DNA of 64,000 nt from assembly GCA_905221605.1 (NCBI GenBank), contig CAJNDS010002130.1:139001-203000 (forward strand). The letters are read 5' to 3'. Every line of letters starts with the position of its first letter. Positions within the stretch are counted from its first letter, which is position 1. Made by a program: the position numbers and the translations under genes. The notes beneath the pieces are model-generated. The model saw only the letters and a program-made list of their open reading frames with translations. It ran no database searches and was not told the origin of the DNA. The DNA is from Symbiodinium natans (Eukaryota > Sar > Dinophyceae > Suessiales > Symbiodiniaceae). Positions 11,499 through 22,800 of this stretch are shown one piece after another.

Positions 11499-14325
11499 TT
11501 AGCTGCTCTTGGACTTCTCAAGGGTCTCATCAATCTTTTCCTTGATCTGGTCCGTGACCTTCAGGTTTCAATGGTTGCAGCAAGGATGCTACAAGTAGGG
11601 TGACCGATCACGATCGCGGTTGGCTAGGATGCTTTCCAACTGGGATGGCCTTGTACTGGTCGTTCAACTCCACAACCTCCAGGCCAGGGTCTACTCTAAT
11701 TTCGGCACGTGCAAGTGCAGGACGTCCTTCACCCTGCAACGGCTTCACGGCTCCCTGGCAAACCCCCTCAAGGCCTTCTTTGCGAACTGTTCCGCAAGGT
11801 CCGTGCCAGAAAGGATGAGCGAGCCGAGGGTGTCCTCACGAGGTCGGCACGACAGAGAAGAGTCAGCCACAGGCTGCAGGCCTTTGGAACCTTGCAGCTG
11901 GATCAAGACCCGGGTCTCAGCGCGCCCGAGCGCCCGCGCGCTTTCAGACGGTCCTTGATGCCAACGTCCTTGTCGAAGCCTGGGAGGTATGGGTACGAAG
12001 ATGACTCAGGCACCCAAAGCTCGCGTCTGCCTTCTCGCATCAGATGTCGAAGGCTGAGCCACACTGTGAGCGCATGTCTACAGACATCCCAAAAAATCCG
12101 GAAGAAGACTGTGACGGAGACCCAAACAGAGCCCAGAATTTGGAGCAGGGGGGGGCATGATCCTGGCATGGACGCTCCTTGCCTTGCAACCTGCAGCTGC
12201 GGGCATTGCCAGCGTGTGGCTTCACAAGGGGCGTAAGACGTATATAAGTGATGGGATACGAGTAGAGCACGGGAGCCCACGACCCGTACGTGAAGCCTTC
12301 CACCACAAGCACTAGACGCTGATGATGCTGATCATTCTATAAGCCTCTATGACGCTGAGCACCCCTTGGCACTGGCCCAACGTGCTTCAATTTCGCATCT
12401 TCGCACCCTGTGCTTATTTATCGAGGCGGGAGGCTGGTGATAGCGTCGCTGACGGTGTCCAGGGACTCCTTGCGGGGGGTGGGGGGAAGACTGGGGACGT
12501 GATGGCAGTGGCTACAGACGCTATACTCAAGCAGCTATATGAGAGACCAAGAAGGAAAAAAATAAAATACAATAAACGCGCGCAGGGATGGCCAGCATAA
12601 TCCAGAACAGCTGCCTTGACGGTGGACGAGGTCTCGCCGTTGGACTTGTCCAAGGCATCGTTCAGGGCCTTTGGACTGTGGACATCTGGAGGCCTAGAGA
12701 CTTGTCTACCAGTAGAGTGATGACAGTGGGAATCTGCAGATTCGCTGAGAGCTCTGGCATGCGAAGACATAGGCCCTACAGGGCGTCACAGGCGCTTCCA
12801 GTCTTCTCAAGTCCCCGGCCCTGCTGATTGAGAAATGGAAGAAACTCGCTGACCCGAACCCGCGGTTTAAGCCGAGCAACGGTGCCGACCTTGGAGGTCA
12901 CGTCGTACTTGCTGTTCCTGGGCCCAAGGCTACAGATCACACGAGTATGCGCGGGTGACAAGGCTTGCCGTCTCCTTACAAACCAAGAACTTCTGAACAA
13001 AGCCCCGGCGCAGGTAGTCGGCGAAATTGATCGCCTCCAGAGAAGCGCTGGAAACGCCCTTCAGCACCTCATGTGTCATTCAGGGATAATTACTCAGAAT
13101 GTCCAGTGGTTCGGCTTCTTCCCAACTCTTGTCCACTTAGTCTGCCACTCGTGTTTTTCCCGTGCGCGCTCTCACGCTGCTGATACGTCCCGTGCATTAC
13201 CGTGTCACTTGTGCGATTGCAGCTACACGTCGCTTCAGGCCAACATATTGCCCTCCACATGCCAGGGTTACCATGGGTTACTCTCGCACGCATGAATGGA
13301 AGGTCCGAGTAACGGAGGCAACATCGGAGTCCTCCTGGCAGAGGCAGAAGATCTGAAATTGAAATCGTAAAAACTTCTCAGATCCTCTCAGCCTCTTCCG
13401 AACGATGAAAAAACCTCCGCGTAGGGCCTGCTAGGCCTATACATGCCGATCCGATCCTTTTGGAGGCATTTTCAGGTAACTAAGATTCACGTCAGCAGTC
13501 GAATGTCCGTCCATGGAACTTGTGCTAGGGTGGGCTCGGTGGAGTGCCACAGAGAACCGCGGAACCGCCGGTGTCTCCTTCTTCGCCAAGTAGGAGGTCG
13601 CCACGAAGCCCGCAGCACCGAGCCTCACAACATGCGCACTTAGCGCCGACTTTAGCGGGAAGGAACCTAGCTGATACGCGCGGCTTTGTTCAGCATGCTG
13701 GGCCAAAATCCCCTTCCGAGGTGCCAGAATCCGCCAAGGAGGAGGCCAGTCACGCCGCCCAGGACTCCGGCGGTGGCGATGCTGTTCTCCTGCCAAGCGC
13801 AAGTCCAACGAGCACTTTTTTTCGCCCCACAAAAGCTGCTGCGCAAGCCGACCGTGGGGTCCTTGGTCACCTTGACCAGGGCCACGGACGAGCCGCTGGA
13901 GGCACTGGGGGCTGCCGCCTGGAGAGGTCTACTCAGCTTTGGGAAACCGAAAGCCAAAAAACCGGGGCCCTCCCTCTCCCCCCCACCCTCACCTCAGCAG
14001 CACGGGGCGTGTGGCTCTGGGTGGCAGGTGCCAAGGAACCAGTGAAGCAAAGCGAAGCAGGCACCTGGGTTTGAGGGATCAATGTCTGCATTTACTCAAT
14101 TTTCTCCCATGTTTGCTAAAGTCGCAATCTGACACTGTGGGGACAAGGTGCGACGACCAGGGCCAACAGCAGGGCAGCGCGGGCAGTGCGACCTCTACTC
14201 GGTCGCCACAATGTGGTCACGAGCTTACGCAGCTGAGAACACAACAAGCAAACCAAGACAACCACAAGTTGGCGGACTCTTCATTCTCAAGTCCCAACCA
14301 TCTCACAGCCTCGTGCGACGGCCAT
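11499..14325 (-). CDS. Tandem copy 2: 15-exon glycine-zipper membrane protein gene
   Basis: ATG at 14323-14325, TAA at 11499-11501, span 2,827 bp. Exon content, intron positions and predicted 204-residue product match copy 3; nucleotide differences in exons are mainly silent (for example in the FADYL and VVELND exons). The start is supported because insertions and deletions directly upstream of this ATG shift the frame between copies, while the frame from MAVARG onward is kept. Introns mostly begin GC or GA and all end AG before a G. The gene is transcribed away from copy 3 in the same direction, so the array may be co-transcribed and separated by spliced-leader trans-splicing. That is known for dinoflagellate arrays but inferred here. 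Confidence 0.88.
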
Positions 14326-15554
14326 TGTTCCAAGAAGAGGCTGGAAAGCTTCGGCGGCTATGCTATGGACGTTTGGACCCGAATGGCTGCGTAACGATGA
14401 CGCAGGAGCCATCATGATCCAAGCACAGTCCAGGTGATGGATAGTCCAAGCCTCGCATCCAAAAACTCAGTCGCAACACTTTATATTTTTGTCGCTCAGG
14501 ATTCTCTTGCTTGGCGGGGAGTCATTAATTAGTGGAAAACATGCCGAAGGCAACCGCGAACTGGCCGGCTTCATCCTCGAAGAGATCCCCCGGACACTGG
14601 GCCCGACGGCTTCGACTCAAGGACAGCGGCCAGAAGCGCGCGCCGTTCGGCAAACTTCGGTAAGCCTGGTATGGAGGCCTTTTACCCCAGCTACGCTGCG
14701 ATGCTAGGTACCTCGGCATTTTCAAACAATTTCGAAGAAAGAAACCTGAAGGCGGACCTAGCTCAAAACGGCCGACAACAACGATGCACAGATGTGAGTC
14801 TGTAAGTGACTCTGAGTGACTATGCCACAAATGACTCCTGGGCCTAAACATGAAACCCAAGTTGCAAGCGGCCCTTTCGATGCTTTCTCTGGAAATTCTT
14901 GGCTCAGGGCTAGGTCTTGCCGTGACAGTCTCTGTGCAACTCTAGGAAAGGTGAGAAGCCTTTCAACAACTCTACCTGCCGTGAGAGCGAGCAATGCAAG
15001 AAGGTGATCAGGTAGCTTCCATTCCCTTGCCTGCACCCCAATTTCTTCACACAAGTTTACTCTTTAAGGATGTGACGTTCTTCTCTTGAGAAGTCATATC
15101 TCCAGTGCGGCCAGTGCGGCAAGTGTTGAGATGTGCTGCTCGCATCTTGGGGAGCCCCGTGCTGCTCGTGGAACAAGATTCGCACCGCAAGTAGCATCTT
15201 TAGTGCAAGACTCAATGCTCCCTACAAACCCTAGACTTCTTTTTATCAATGCTGCGGCTCGCTCTCACAGACACACAGGCTCACTGCCGACCTGCGGGGA
15301 ATGCAGGGACGAGTGTTCGCGCCGGCGGCGTGCGCCGTCATAGCATGCCATGGCTTGCCCGTATCGAAGTCTCCATGTTAGCCTTCGGAAAATCGACTCT
15401 GTTTCCCCACAGATCGGTGTTCGCAAGTGTCTGAGCTCTGTCTGTGCAGCAACATCACGAGGCATCTGGGAATTAATAGTTCGAGGCCGGCCGGGCGGGG
15501 GCCACGTCCTGCACCCAAAGCTCAGCCACCTCTTAAAAAGTGCATCACATGGAC
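14326..15554. promoter_or_regulatory. Array spacer: 5' region of copy 2 and 3' region of copy 3
   Basis: Counterpart of the spacer at 10314-11498 and nearly identical along most of its length. One local replacement around 14995-15075 suggests an insertion, deletion or conversion event. It includes a GC-rich CCGGCCGGGCGGGGGCC block near 15486. That block also occurs in the spacer of copy 2 but not in that of copy 1. No transcription signals were recognised. Confidence 0.5.
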
Positions 15555-18366
15555 TTAGCTGCTCTTGGACTTCTCAAGGGTCTCATCAATCTTTTCCTTG
15601 ATCTGGTCCGTGACCTTCAGGTTTCAATGGTTGCAGCAAGGATGCTACCAGCAGGGTGACCGATCACGATCGCGGTTGGCTAGGATGCTTTCCGACTGGG
15701 ATGGCCTTGTACTGGTCGTTCAGCTCCACAACCTCCAGGCCAGGGTCTACTCCAATTTCGGCACGTGCAAGTGCAAGATGTTCTTCACCCTGCAAAAGTC
15801 GCACGGCTCCCTGGCAAACCCCCTCAAGGCCTTCTTCGCGAACTGTTCCGCAAGGTCCGTGCCAGAAAGGATGAGCGAGCCGAGGGTGTCCTCACGAGGT
15901 CGGCACGACAGAGAAGAGTCAGCCACAGGCTGCAGGCCTTTGGAACCTTGCAGCTGGATCAAGACCCGGGTCTCAGCGCGCCCGAGTGCCAGCGCGCTTT
16001 CAGACGGTCCTTGATGCCAACGTCCTTGTCGAAGCCTGGGAGGTACCGGTACAAACTCAGGCACCCAAAGTTTGCACACGTCTGCCTTCTCACATTAAAT
16101 ATCGAGCGTTGGGCTACGTACACTTTGAGCCCCATCTTACAGACATCGGAGAAGAGATGCGACGGAGACCCGACCACCCAGAACTTGGAGCTAAGAGGGG
16201 GAGGATCCTTGCAACCTGCGGCTGCAGGCATTGCCCAGTGTGGGGGCTCACAAGGAGCGTGAGGCGCAAGTCATGGGGTACGAGTACAGCCCACGATCAT
16301 CCACGTAGGCCCTACGTGAAGCTTCCGCTAGAGAAATGCTTTGCATTCCCTATGCCTCCATGACGCGGAGCACCCCTATTCACAGGTCGTGCTTCGACTT
16401 CGCATCTTCGCACCCTGTGTGCTTACTTATCGAGGCGGGAAGCTGGTGATGGCGTCGCTGACGGTGTCCAGGGACTCCTTGCGGGGGGTGGGGGGTGACT
16501 GGGGATGTGTTGGCAGTGGCTACAGAGGCTAGTGTCGCAGCTATGAGAAAACGAAGAAGTACAAAACACAAAACAAAAGAAAGACAAAGCACGCAAGGAT
16601 GGCCAGCATAATACAGAACAGCTGCCTTGACGGTGGACGAGGTCTCGCCGTTGGACTTGTCCAAGGCATCGTTCAGGGCCTTTGGACTGTGGACATCTGG
16701 AGGCCTAGAGACTTGTCTAGTAGAGTGATGACAAGTGATGGGCTAAGGGAACCCGCAGACCCCGCATTCGCTGAGAGTTCTGGCATGCGAAGACATAGGC
16801 CCTTCAGGCCATTTGGGGGAATACAAGTGGCACAGGCGCTTCCAGTCTTGTCATGTCCCCGGCCCTGCTGATTGAGAAATGGACAAATCTCACTGACCCG
16901 AACCCGCAGTTTATGCCGAGCAACGGTGCCGACCTTGGAGGTCACGTCGTACTTGCTGTTCCTGGGCTGAAGGCTACAGATCACGCGAGTACGCGCGGGT
17001 GACAAGGACCATTCGAAGCCTTTCAAGAACTTCTGAACAAAGCCCCGGCGCAGGTAGTCCGCGAAGTTGATCGCCTCCAGAGAAGCGCTGGAAACGCCCT
17101 TCAGCACCTCATGTGTCAGTCAGGGATACTCAGAACGTCCAGTGGATCGGCTTCTTCCCAACTCTTCTCCACTTAGTCTGCCACTCGTGTTCTTCCGGCG
17201 CGCGCTCTCACATTGCTGAAGCGTCCCGTGTATTGCCGTGTCACAGGTGCGATTGAAGCTTACTTACCACACACGCATGAATGGAAGCGTCGAGTTGCGG
17301 AGGCAACATCGGAGTCCTCCTGGCAGAGGGGCGAGCAAACCTCTCAGATTCTCTCAGACTCTTCCGCCCGACGAAGCTGCCTTCCATGCCTGTCCGGTCC
17401 TTTTGAGGCATTTTAAAGTAATTTTGAGCTTTAAGGTTCTCGTCAGCAGTCGAACGTCCGTCCATGGAACTTGTGCTAAGGTGGGCTCGGTGGAGTGCCA
17501 CAGAGAACCGCAGAACGGCCGGTGTCTCCTTCTTCGCCAAGTAGGAGGTCGCCACAAAGCCCGCAGCGCCGAGCCTCACAACAGGCGCACTTAGCGCCGA
17601 CTTTAGCGGGAAGGAACCTAACTGATACGCGCGGCTTTGCTCAGCAATGACGGGCATTCTACCAGCATTGCAATCTTCGATGCAGCACTGATGCCGGTGA
17701 TATGCGGACATGCGCGGCTTTGTTCAGCATGCTGGGCCAAAATCCCCTTCCGAGGTGCCAGAATCCGCCAAGGAGGAGGCCAGTCACGCCGCCCAGGACT
17801 CCGGCGGTGGCGATGCTGTTCTCCTGCCAAGTGCAAGTCCAACGAGCACTTTTTTTCGCCCCACAAAAATCCACACAAGCTGCTGCGCAAGCCGACCGTG
17901 GGGTCCTTGGTCACCTTGACCAGGGCCACGGACGAGCCGCTGGAGGCACTGGGGGCTGCCGCCTGGGGAGGTCTACTAGGCTTTGAAAAACCAAACCCTC
18001 CCTCTCCCCCCCACCCTCACCTCAGCAGCACGGGGCGTGTGGCTCTGGGTGGCAGGTGCCAAGGAACCAGTGAAGCAAAGCGAAGCAGGCACCTGGGTTT
18101 CAGGGAGCAATGTCTGCATTTACTCAATTTTCTCCCATGTTTGCTAAAGTCGCAATCTGACACTGTATCTCTGTGTTGCAATAGAGCGGGGACAAGGTGC
18201 GACGACCAGGGCCAACAGCAGGGCAGCGCGGGCAGTGCGACCTCTACTCGGGCCCCACAATGTGGTCACGAGCTTACGCAGCTGAGAACACAACACGCGT
18301 AGCAAGACTTCGGTTTGGGATTCCCGATTCCTCGGAAGAACATCCACAGCCTCGTGCGACGGCCAT
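15555..18366 (-). CDS. Tandem copy 3: 15-exon glycine-zipper membrane protein gene (reference copy)
   Basis: Exons in transcript order: 18351-18366, 18204-18241, 18060-18092, 17906-17962, 17759-17823, 17529-17574, 17305-17319, 17052-17107, 16934-16961, 16626-16679, 16444-16477, 16010-16035, 15831-15890, 15706-15732, 15555-15614. They total 615 nt, in frame throughout, giving 204 residues. Residues 1-18 are a signal-like leader (RTARAALLLALV core). CFTG at about 24-27 resembles the Phe-led start of peridinin plastid transit peptides. A Ser/Ala-rich stretch runs 30-42. A glycine-zipper hydrophobic hairpin (AGVLGGVTGLLLGGFW, then LGAAGFVATSYLA) spans about 55-83. The rest is amphipathic helices with recurring LNSKYDVT, FDKDVGIK and LNDQYKVT motifs. 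Donors are 9 GC, 3 GA and 2 GT. I recall similar hypothetical proteins in algae with secondary plastids, but this is unverified and no reaction can be assigned. Confidence 0.92.
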
Positions 18367-18396
18367 TGTTCCAAGAAGAAGAAAGCTTCGGCGGCT

Positions 18397-18768
18397 ATGG
18401 ACGTTTGGACCCGAATGGCTGCGCACAGATGGAGACACCATCTTCCCTTAAGGTGCCGCCTGCACAGGGACGACAGAAAGCACACTAGGAACATACCAGT
18501 CTGTGTTCATACTGTGACTGACGAGTTCCCTCTATGGGGTGGGGTGCGAGTTACAAAGGTAGCCTTTGCAGAATCCGGCCTAGCGCTGACTGTCAGAAAG
18601 CCCAAGTCCCTGATACAGAAATGTCCGGAAATCACGACGAAGCTATCAAAAAAAGCAACTCTTCTTTGTCTGCTGAGCAGAGTCTGTGAGCGGGGTGCGG
18701 TGTGGAAAATATGCTGCGAATGCACCCACAAGCTGGCCTGTCCACAGTGCACTGCGAAAGTGAAGGTT
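18397..18768 (+). CDS. Weak plus-strand exon candidate
   Basis: A plus-strand frame ends in KICCECTHKLACPQCTAKVK directly before AAG followed by GTTTAGGG, which could be a GT donor with a telomere-like intron start. The CxxC pair (CCEC, CPQC) is suggestive of a zinc site. Against it, the region is the 5' flank of copy 3, it is on the opposite strand to everything else, and no continuing exon was found. Confidence 0.2.
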
Positions 18769-19810
18769 TAGGGTTTAGGGTCCAGAGGGTTTAGGGTTGA
18801 GACCTATAAGTTTTGGGGGCCTGCCTGAACTCCATGCATTTTGGGGAACAGTGGCCAGGTATATGGGGCTGCTCAGCTAAGACTCGTGTACAGAGGCCCT
18901 TTGACCCCAGCTGGGCTGATAAAGGAGACCTCCAAGCAGACCCGGCTTAAAAGGATACCTGGGCGCAGCACTCAAAGCTGGGTAGGCAGCTAGCAGCTAG
19001 AACTGCCTGACTTCTTACGTGCCCTACTCAAGACCCAACAGGGCCAGGTCTGGCTGTGCAAATCTGGTTGGTAAGCAATCAAGACGAGAAAAGACATCCG
19101 AACATTTGCAGGCCAGTGAATGCCAGCGACACCGAGCGCTGCTCTCCTTAAGCTGCGAACGTCGGTACGGAGTTCCTTTTGTCTGTGGCCGCGGTGGGGC
19201 GGGGGAGGGGGGGGGGGGAAGATCTTCTCAGTTCATGTTATCTTGCTGCAATGGCAAGGCTTCGGGCCGCATGGCGGCTCGCTGTCACGGGCACTCACGG
19301 GCACTCACGGGAGTCTCCACAGACTCCTGACGTGTGGAGGAGAAGCTCCGTTTACGCGGCGGCGGAGCAAACTATCGAAGCCAAAATGCGCCTTACATCT
19401 GTGCCAGCTTTCCCCAGCTTTCCCCCTCCAAGCTCTGCGAGCTATGCAGATGGCGGGAAGTTGTGACTTGTGTGCAACTTGAAAAGAACCCCACTGTAAA
19501 GACTTGAATGGCCTGATATCTCTGTACATTCTGCCCGCTCCTCGAATCATGTGCTGCACGGCGTCTTGAATCGGTCAAGAATTTGTTCTTGTTAGGCCGT
19601 CTCCAGCTGCCATCCCCTAGAAACTACAGGACAAAGGCTTAAGCAGCCCAGTACTAGCCATGCATCAACGCTTTCAGCCGCCACGTTGCTTCAGCGACGC
19701 CTGAGCTCTGTGCCGCTTCCGACGTAGCGGAACACCCGCTGAACGAGCTTTGGGATCTGATGTTGCCTTACACGGCCTGCAGCAGAGCTCAGCTACACCA
19801 ATGGTGGCAC
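18431..19810. other. Spacer between the tandem array and copy 4
   Basis: Holds the 5' flank of copy 3 and the 3' flank of copy 4. A short TTTAGGG pair lies at 18767-18800, a G-rich run at 19195-19220, and a small GGGCACTCAC triplication near 19289-19315. No conserved block with the array spacers was found, so the tandem duplication did not extend to copy 4's 3' side. Confidence 0.4.
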
Positions 19811-22800
19811 TCAGCTGCTCTTGGACTTCTCCAGGGAGGCTTCAATCTTCTCCTTGATCTGGTCCGTGACCTGGAGCCAAGCACCGCGAGAGCTTGCAAC
19901 CGAAAGCTATGGCACAGCAGGTTACGAGGCACTTCACTCTGACAACGCGAAGCATGCTCCACGTGACACGTGATCTTTGCACGAATGCTGATTTCCTCTT
20001 TCCTGAGGCCCAACCTTGTACTGGTCGTTCAGCTCCACAACCTCTCCCCGGAGTCCCCCGACGTGGAAATTCAGATGGAGGCTGCCCATTCCCCCAAAAA
20101 AATCCTCCAAAGGGGTAGAGACTCCTTGTTTTCCCGGCCCAGTGAAAGTGGGGAACGAGGGAATTAGGTACCTTCCTTACATATCCCCCGATTAATCTAC
20201 ACGGTGAGGGACTATACAGAGTACCCAATTCCCTCATTCCCTACAAAAAGAACCCTTTTAAGGAAAAGCTCCCACATCTGACGGCAGCAGCCTTGGCGGC
20301 CAGCTGGTCTGCAAGCTCCGTGCCCGAGAGGATGAGGGAGCCAAGGGTGTCCTACTTCCAAGAAGGGCAGGAAGAGATATGGGTAGCACTCAAAAGTAGG
20401 TCCCTTTTCGGGTCCTTGTTGTAAGGGTCCGTACTATATAGGGGGCCCAAAAAGCGACCCTAATTTGGAGAACTGCCCCTATGAGGGGGGGGCTGGGGGG
20501 TTGGGGGGAGGCGAGCGGGGGCTTCGTTTAAAGGACGCGCGTGCCACTTCCTTGATGCCAACGTCCTTGTCGAAGCCTCAGCTGGTGGAAACGTCGTCTT
20601 CTTTTTCTTATTCTTCTTTTTCTTATTCTTCTTCTTCTTCTTATTATTCTTCTTCTTCTTCTTCTTCTTCTTCTTCTTCTTCTTCTTCTTCTTCTTCTTC
20701 TTCTTCTTCTTCTTCTTGTTCTTGTACTCGTTCTTGCGAGCGTCCGAAGATTCTCCCGACCGAATCCGTTTCTGCTCAGCTTCTATTGCAGAAGCGTTCC
20801 GCCCCCCCCCCCCCCCCCCGCTGCTGTAATCCTCCTCCCTTTGCCTGCCCACCTTGAATTTCAGTCACCGGCCGATCGGAGAGAGCAGCCGAACATGTCA
20901 GTTCTTCCAACCGTAGCAGTAGCCTAGTCTCGTGACACATCAACTGGGCTAGAGATCCCACACCTGGGTGCCTCACCTCTCAGGTCTCTTTCCGCATACT
21001 CTGTGGGAAAATCCCAAGTGTGGTGTGGAGGTATTGAGCACGAAGACGCATGTCCGAGTCAAAGCCATGAAATCTGTGCAAGAACGGTCTTGTCTTGGGC
21101 GGCCGTTGGACATTTTGGGTTTAGGTTTGGGGGGTTCTCTTATCCTTTGCATAGCTGCATAGCAAGGGGCTAGTGATAGCCTCGCTGGCAGTGTTCAGGG
21201 AGTCCTGCATGCGAAACGTTGAGAAGATGCGCAGAGATGAAATGCATTGACAGGCCTATAGGCCGTGCTCGCGGCTTCCACGCAACTGCCCACACTTTGC
21301 AAAAGACAGAGCCATATGTGGAGGTCTTCCTGTGGAGCGGTCGATAAACACGAAAGCGGCACCAACAGTGGCACAACCGGACTTCAACGACTCACACGGA
21401 AGTGGTCCGAACTACGATGAGCCGAACTAGTAGGGGTCGGAATAATTACTAATAGTATCCCCTTATGGTCCCTTTTCTAAATATACGACAATAACCCCCC
21501 AAACCCTGTTCTCATTATTCAGGCCCCTATATTACTGCTGCGGCGCTGCTTCAACTCAGCTCCCGTGCAAAATTTCCCAAGGGAGCCTTCACGGTGGAGG
21601 CGGTCTCGCCGTCGGACTTGTCCAAGGCTTCCTCAAGAGCCTTGGCGCGAGAAGGTTGAGCGACGACTTCAAAGACACCACGATCTAGCCAACTCGCCCC
21701 TGGAAACCAAAGACCACCACTTGCCAATTCGCCCCTGCAAAAAAAAAAAAAAACACGACTTGCCAACTAGCCCCTGTAAAACAACACCACGATTTGCCAG
21801 CTCGCCCCTGTAAAACACACCACGATTTGCTAATTGGCCCCTGCAAAAAAGCAAACACCACAAGCCCCTGGTCAGCGCATCTGCCGGGTCGCACTGCCCA
21901 CCTTGGTGCTCACGTCGTACTTGCTGTTCCTCTGCTTCTTCTTTGGTTGGGGGGGTCGAAGCTTGTTGGGAAAATCTTTCTAAGGATGTTGTTGGGAAAA
22001 TGGATCACTTCTTTAAGGGAGTCGAGATAAATCTCAGTTTTCGGATAAGATGTCCTTAGAATGGTGCCAACTTCATGAATTACAGTGCTTTCCAAGTGAA
22101 CTTCTAGTGGGATCGAGGGCAATCCCCAAGAAATTCTAGTTAAACTAGACTGCTCTTGGGGTAGCAGAAGAAACTTGACCCCCAATCCCGCTACAACCAC
22201 TGCATGAAAGCTAGTGCACGGTGCCGGTTTTCAAACACCCGGACATGTAAACAGACAAACCAAGTATTTCATACTACCTTCGTAGAGCGCGGCGTCAGGC
22301 CAGCATCTTAAACATCCGGAAACCCACCCAGCCCCTCACCACCCATCCCACCCCTCCCCTGAAGGGGTGGAGGGAGGGGTAGGAGGGGTGGAGGGGGTGG
22401 AGGGGGTGGAGGGGGTGGAGGGGGTGGAGGGGTGGAGGGGTGGAGGGGTGAGGGTTGGAGGGGTGGAGGGGTGGAGGGGTGGAGGGGTGGAGGGGTGGAG
22501 GGGTGGAGGGGTGGAGGGGTGGAGGGGTGGAGGGGTGGAGGGGTGGAGGGGTGGAGGGGTGGGTGGCAGGTTGGCCGCCCTCCACTTATTCAAAAATCGT
22601 CACCGTAAAGGCTGCCTCGACCCAATACATGTAGTATTCACTTGTTACGACAAAAGGGAATTCTAAACCCTATTTGTCAAGTGAAGTTGGCAAAAAAACA
22701 AACTCCTGCAGGCTTTTCTTGTTAATTCGTAGGCAAAAACCCTTGGCACTTAACCAGCAGGTACAAACCTCGTAACTTATAGTACGATCAACCCAAGTCA

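Larger units (their letters stand above)
6393..18430 (-). repeat. Three-unit tandem gene array (~4.0 kb units)
   Basis: Three direct repeats of about 4.09, 4.02 and 3.92 kb start near 6393, 10476 and 14490 (landmark AACATGCCGAAGG near 6430, 10522 and 14540). Coding exons, introns and spacers are all shared. Each unit holds one complete minus-strand gene. Units differ mainly by small insertions and deletions in introns and spacers, while exons are almost identical. That points to recent tandem duplication or continuing homogenisation. Head-to-tail gene arrays are a known dinoflagellate feature. Confidence 0.95.

Noticed and set aside
22360-22562. CRISPR-like regular repeats
   Set aside because: Units of 8-9 bp without spacers; a simple minisatellite. 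No CRISPR array or cas gene was seen anywhere.
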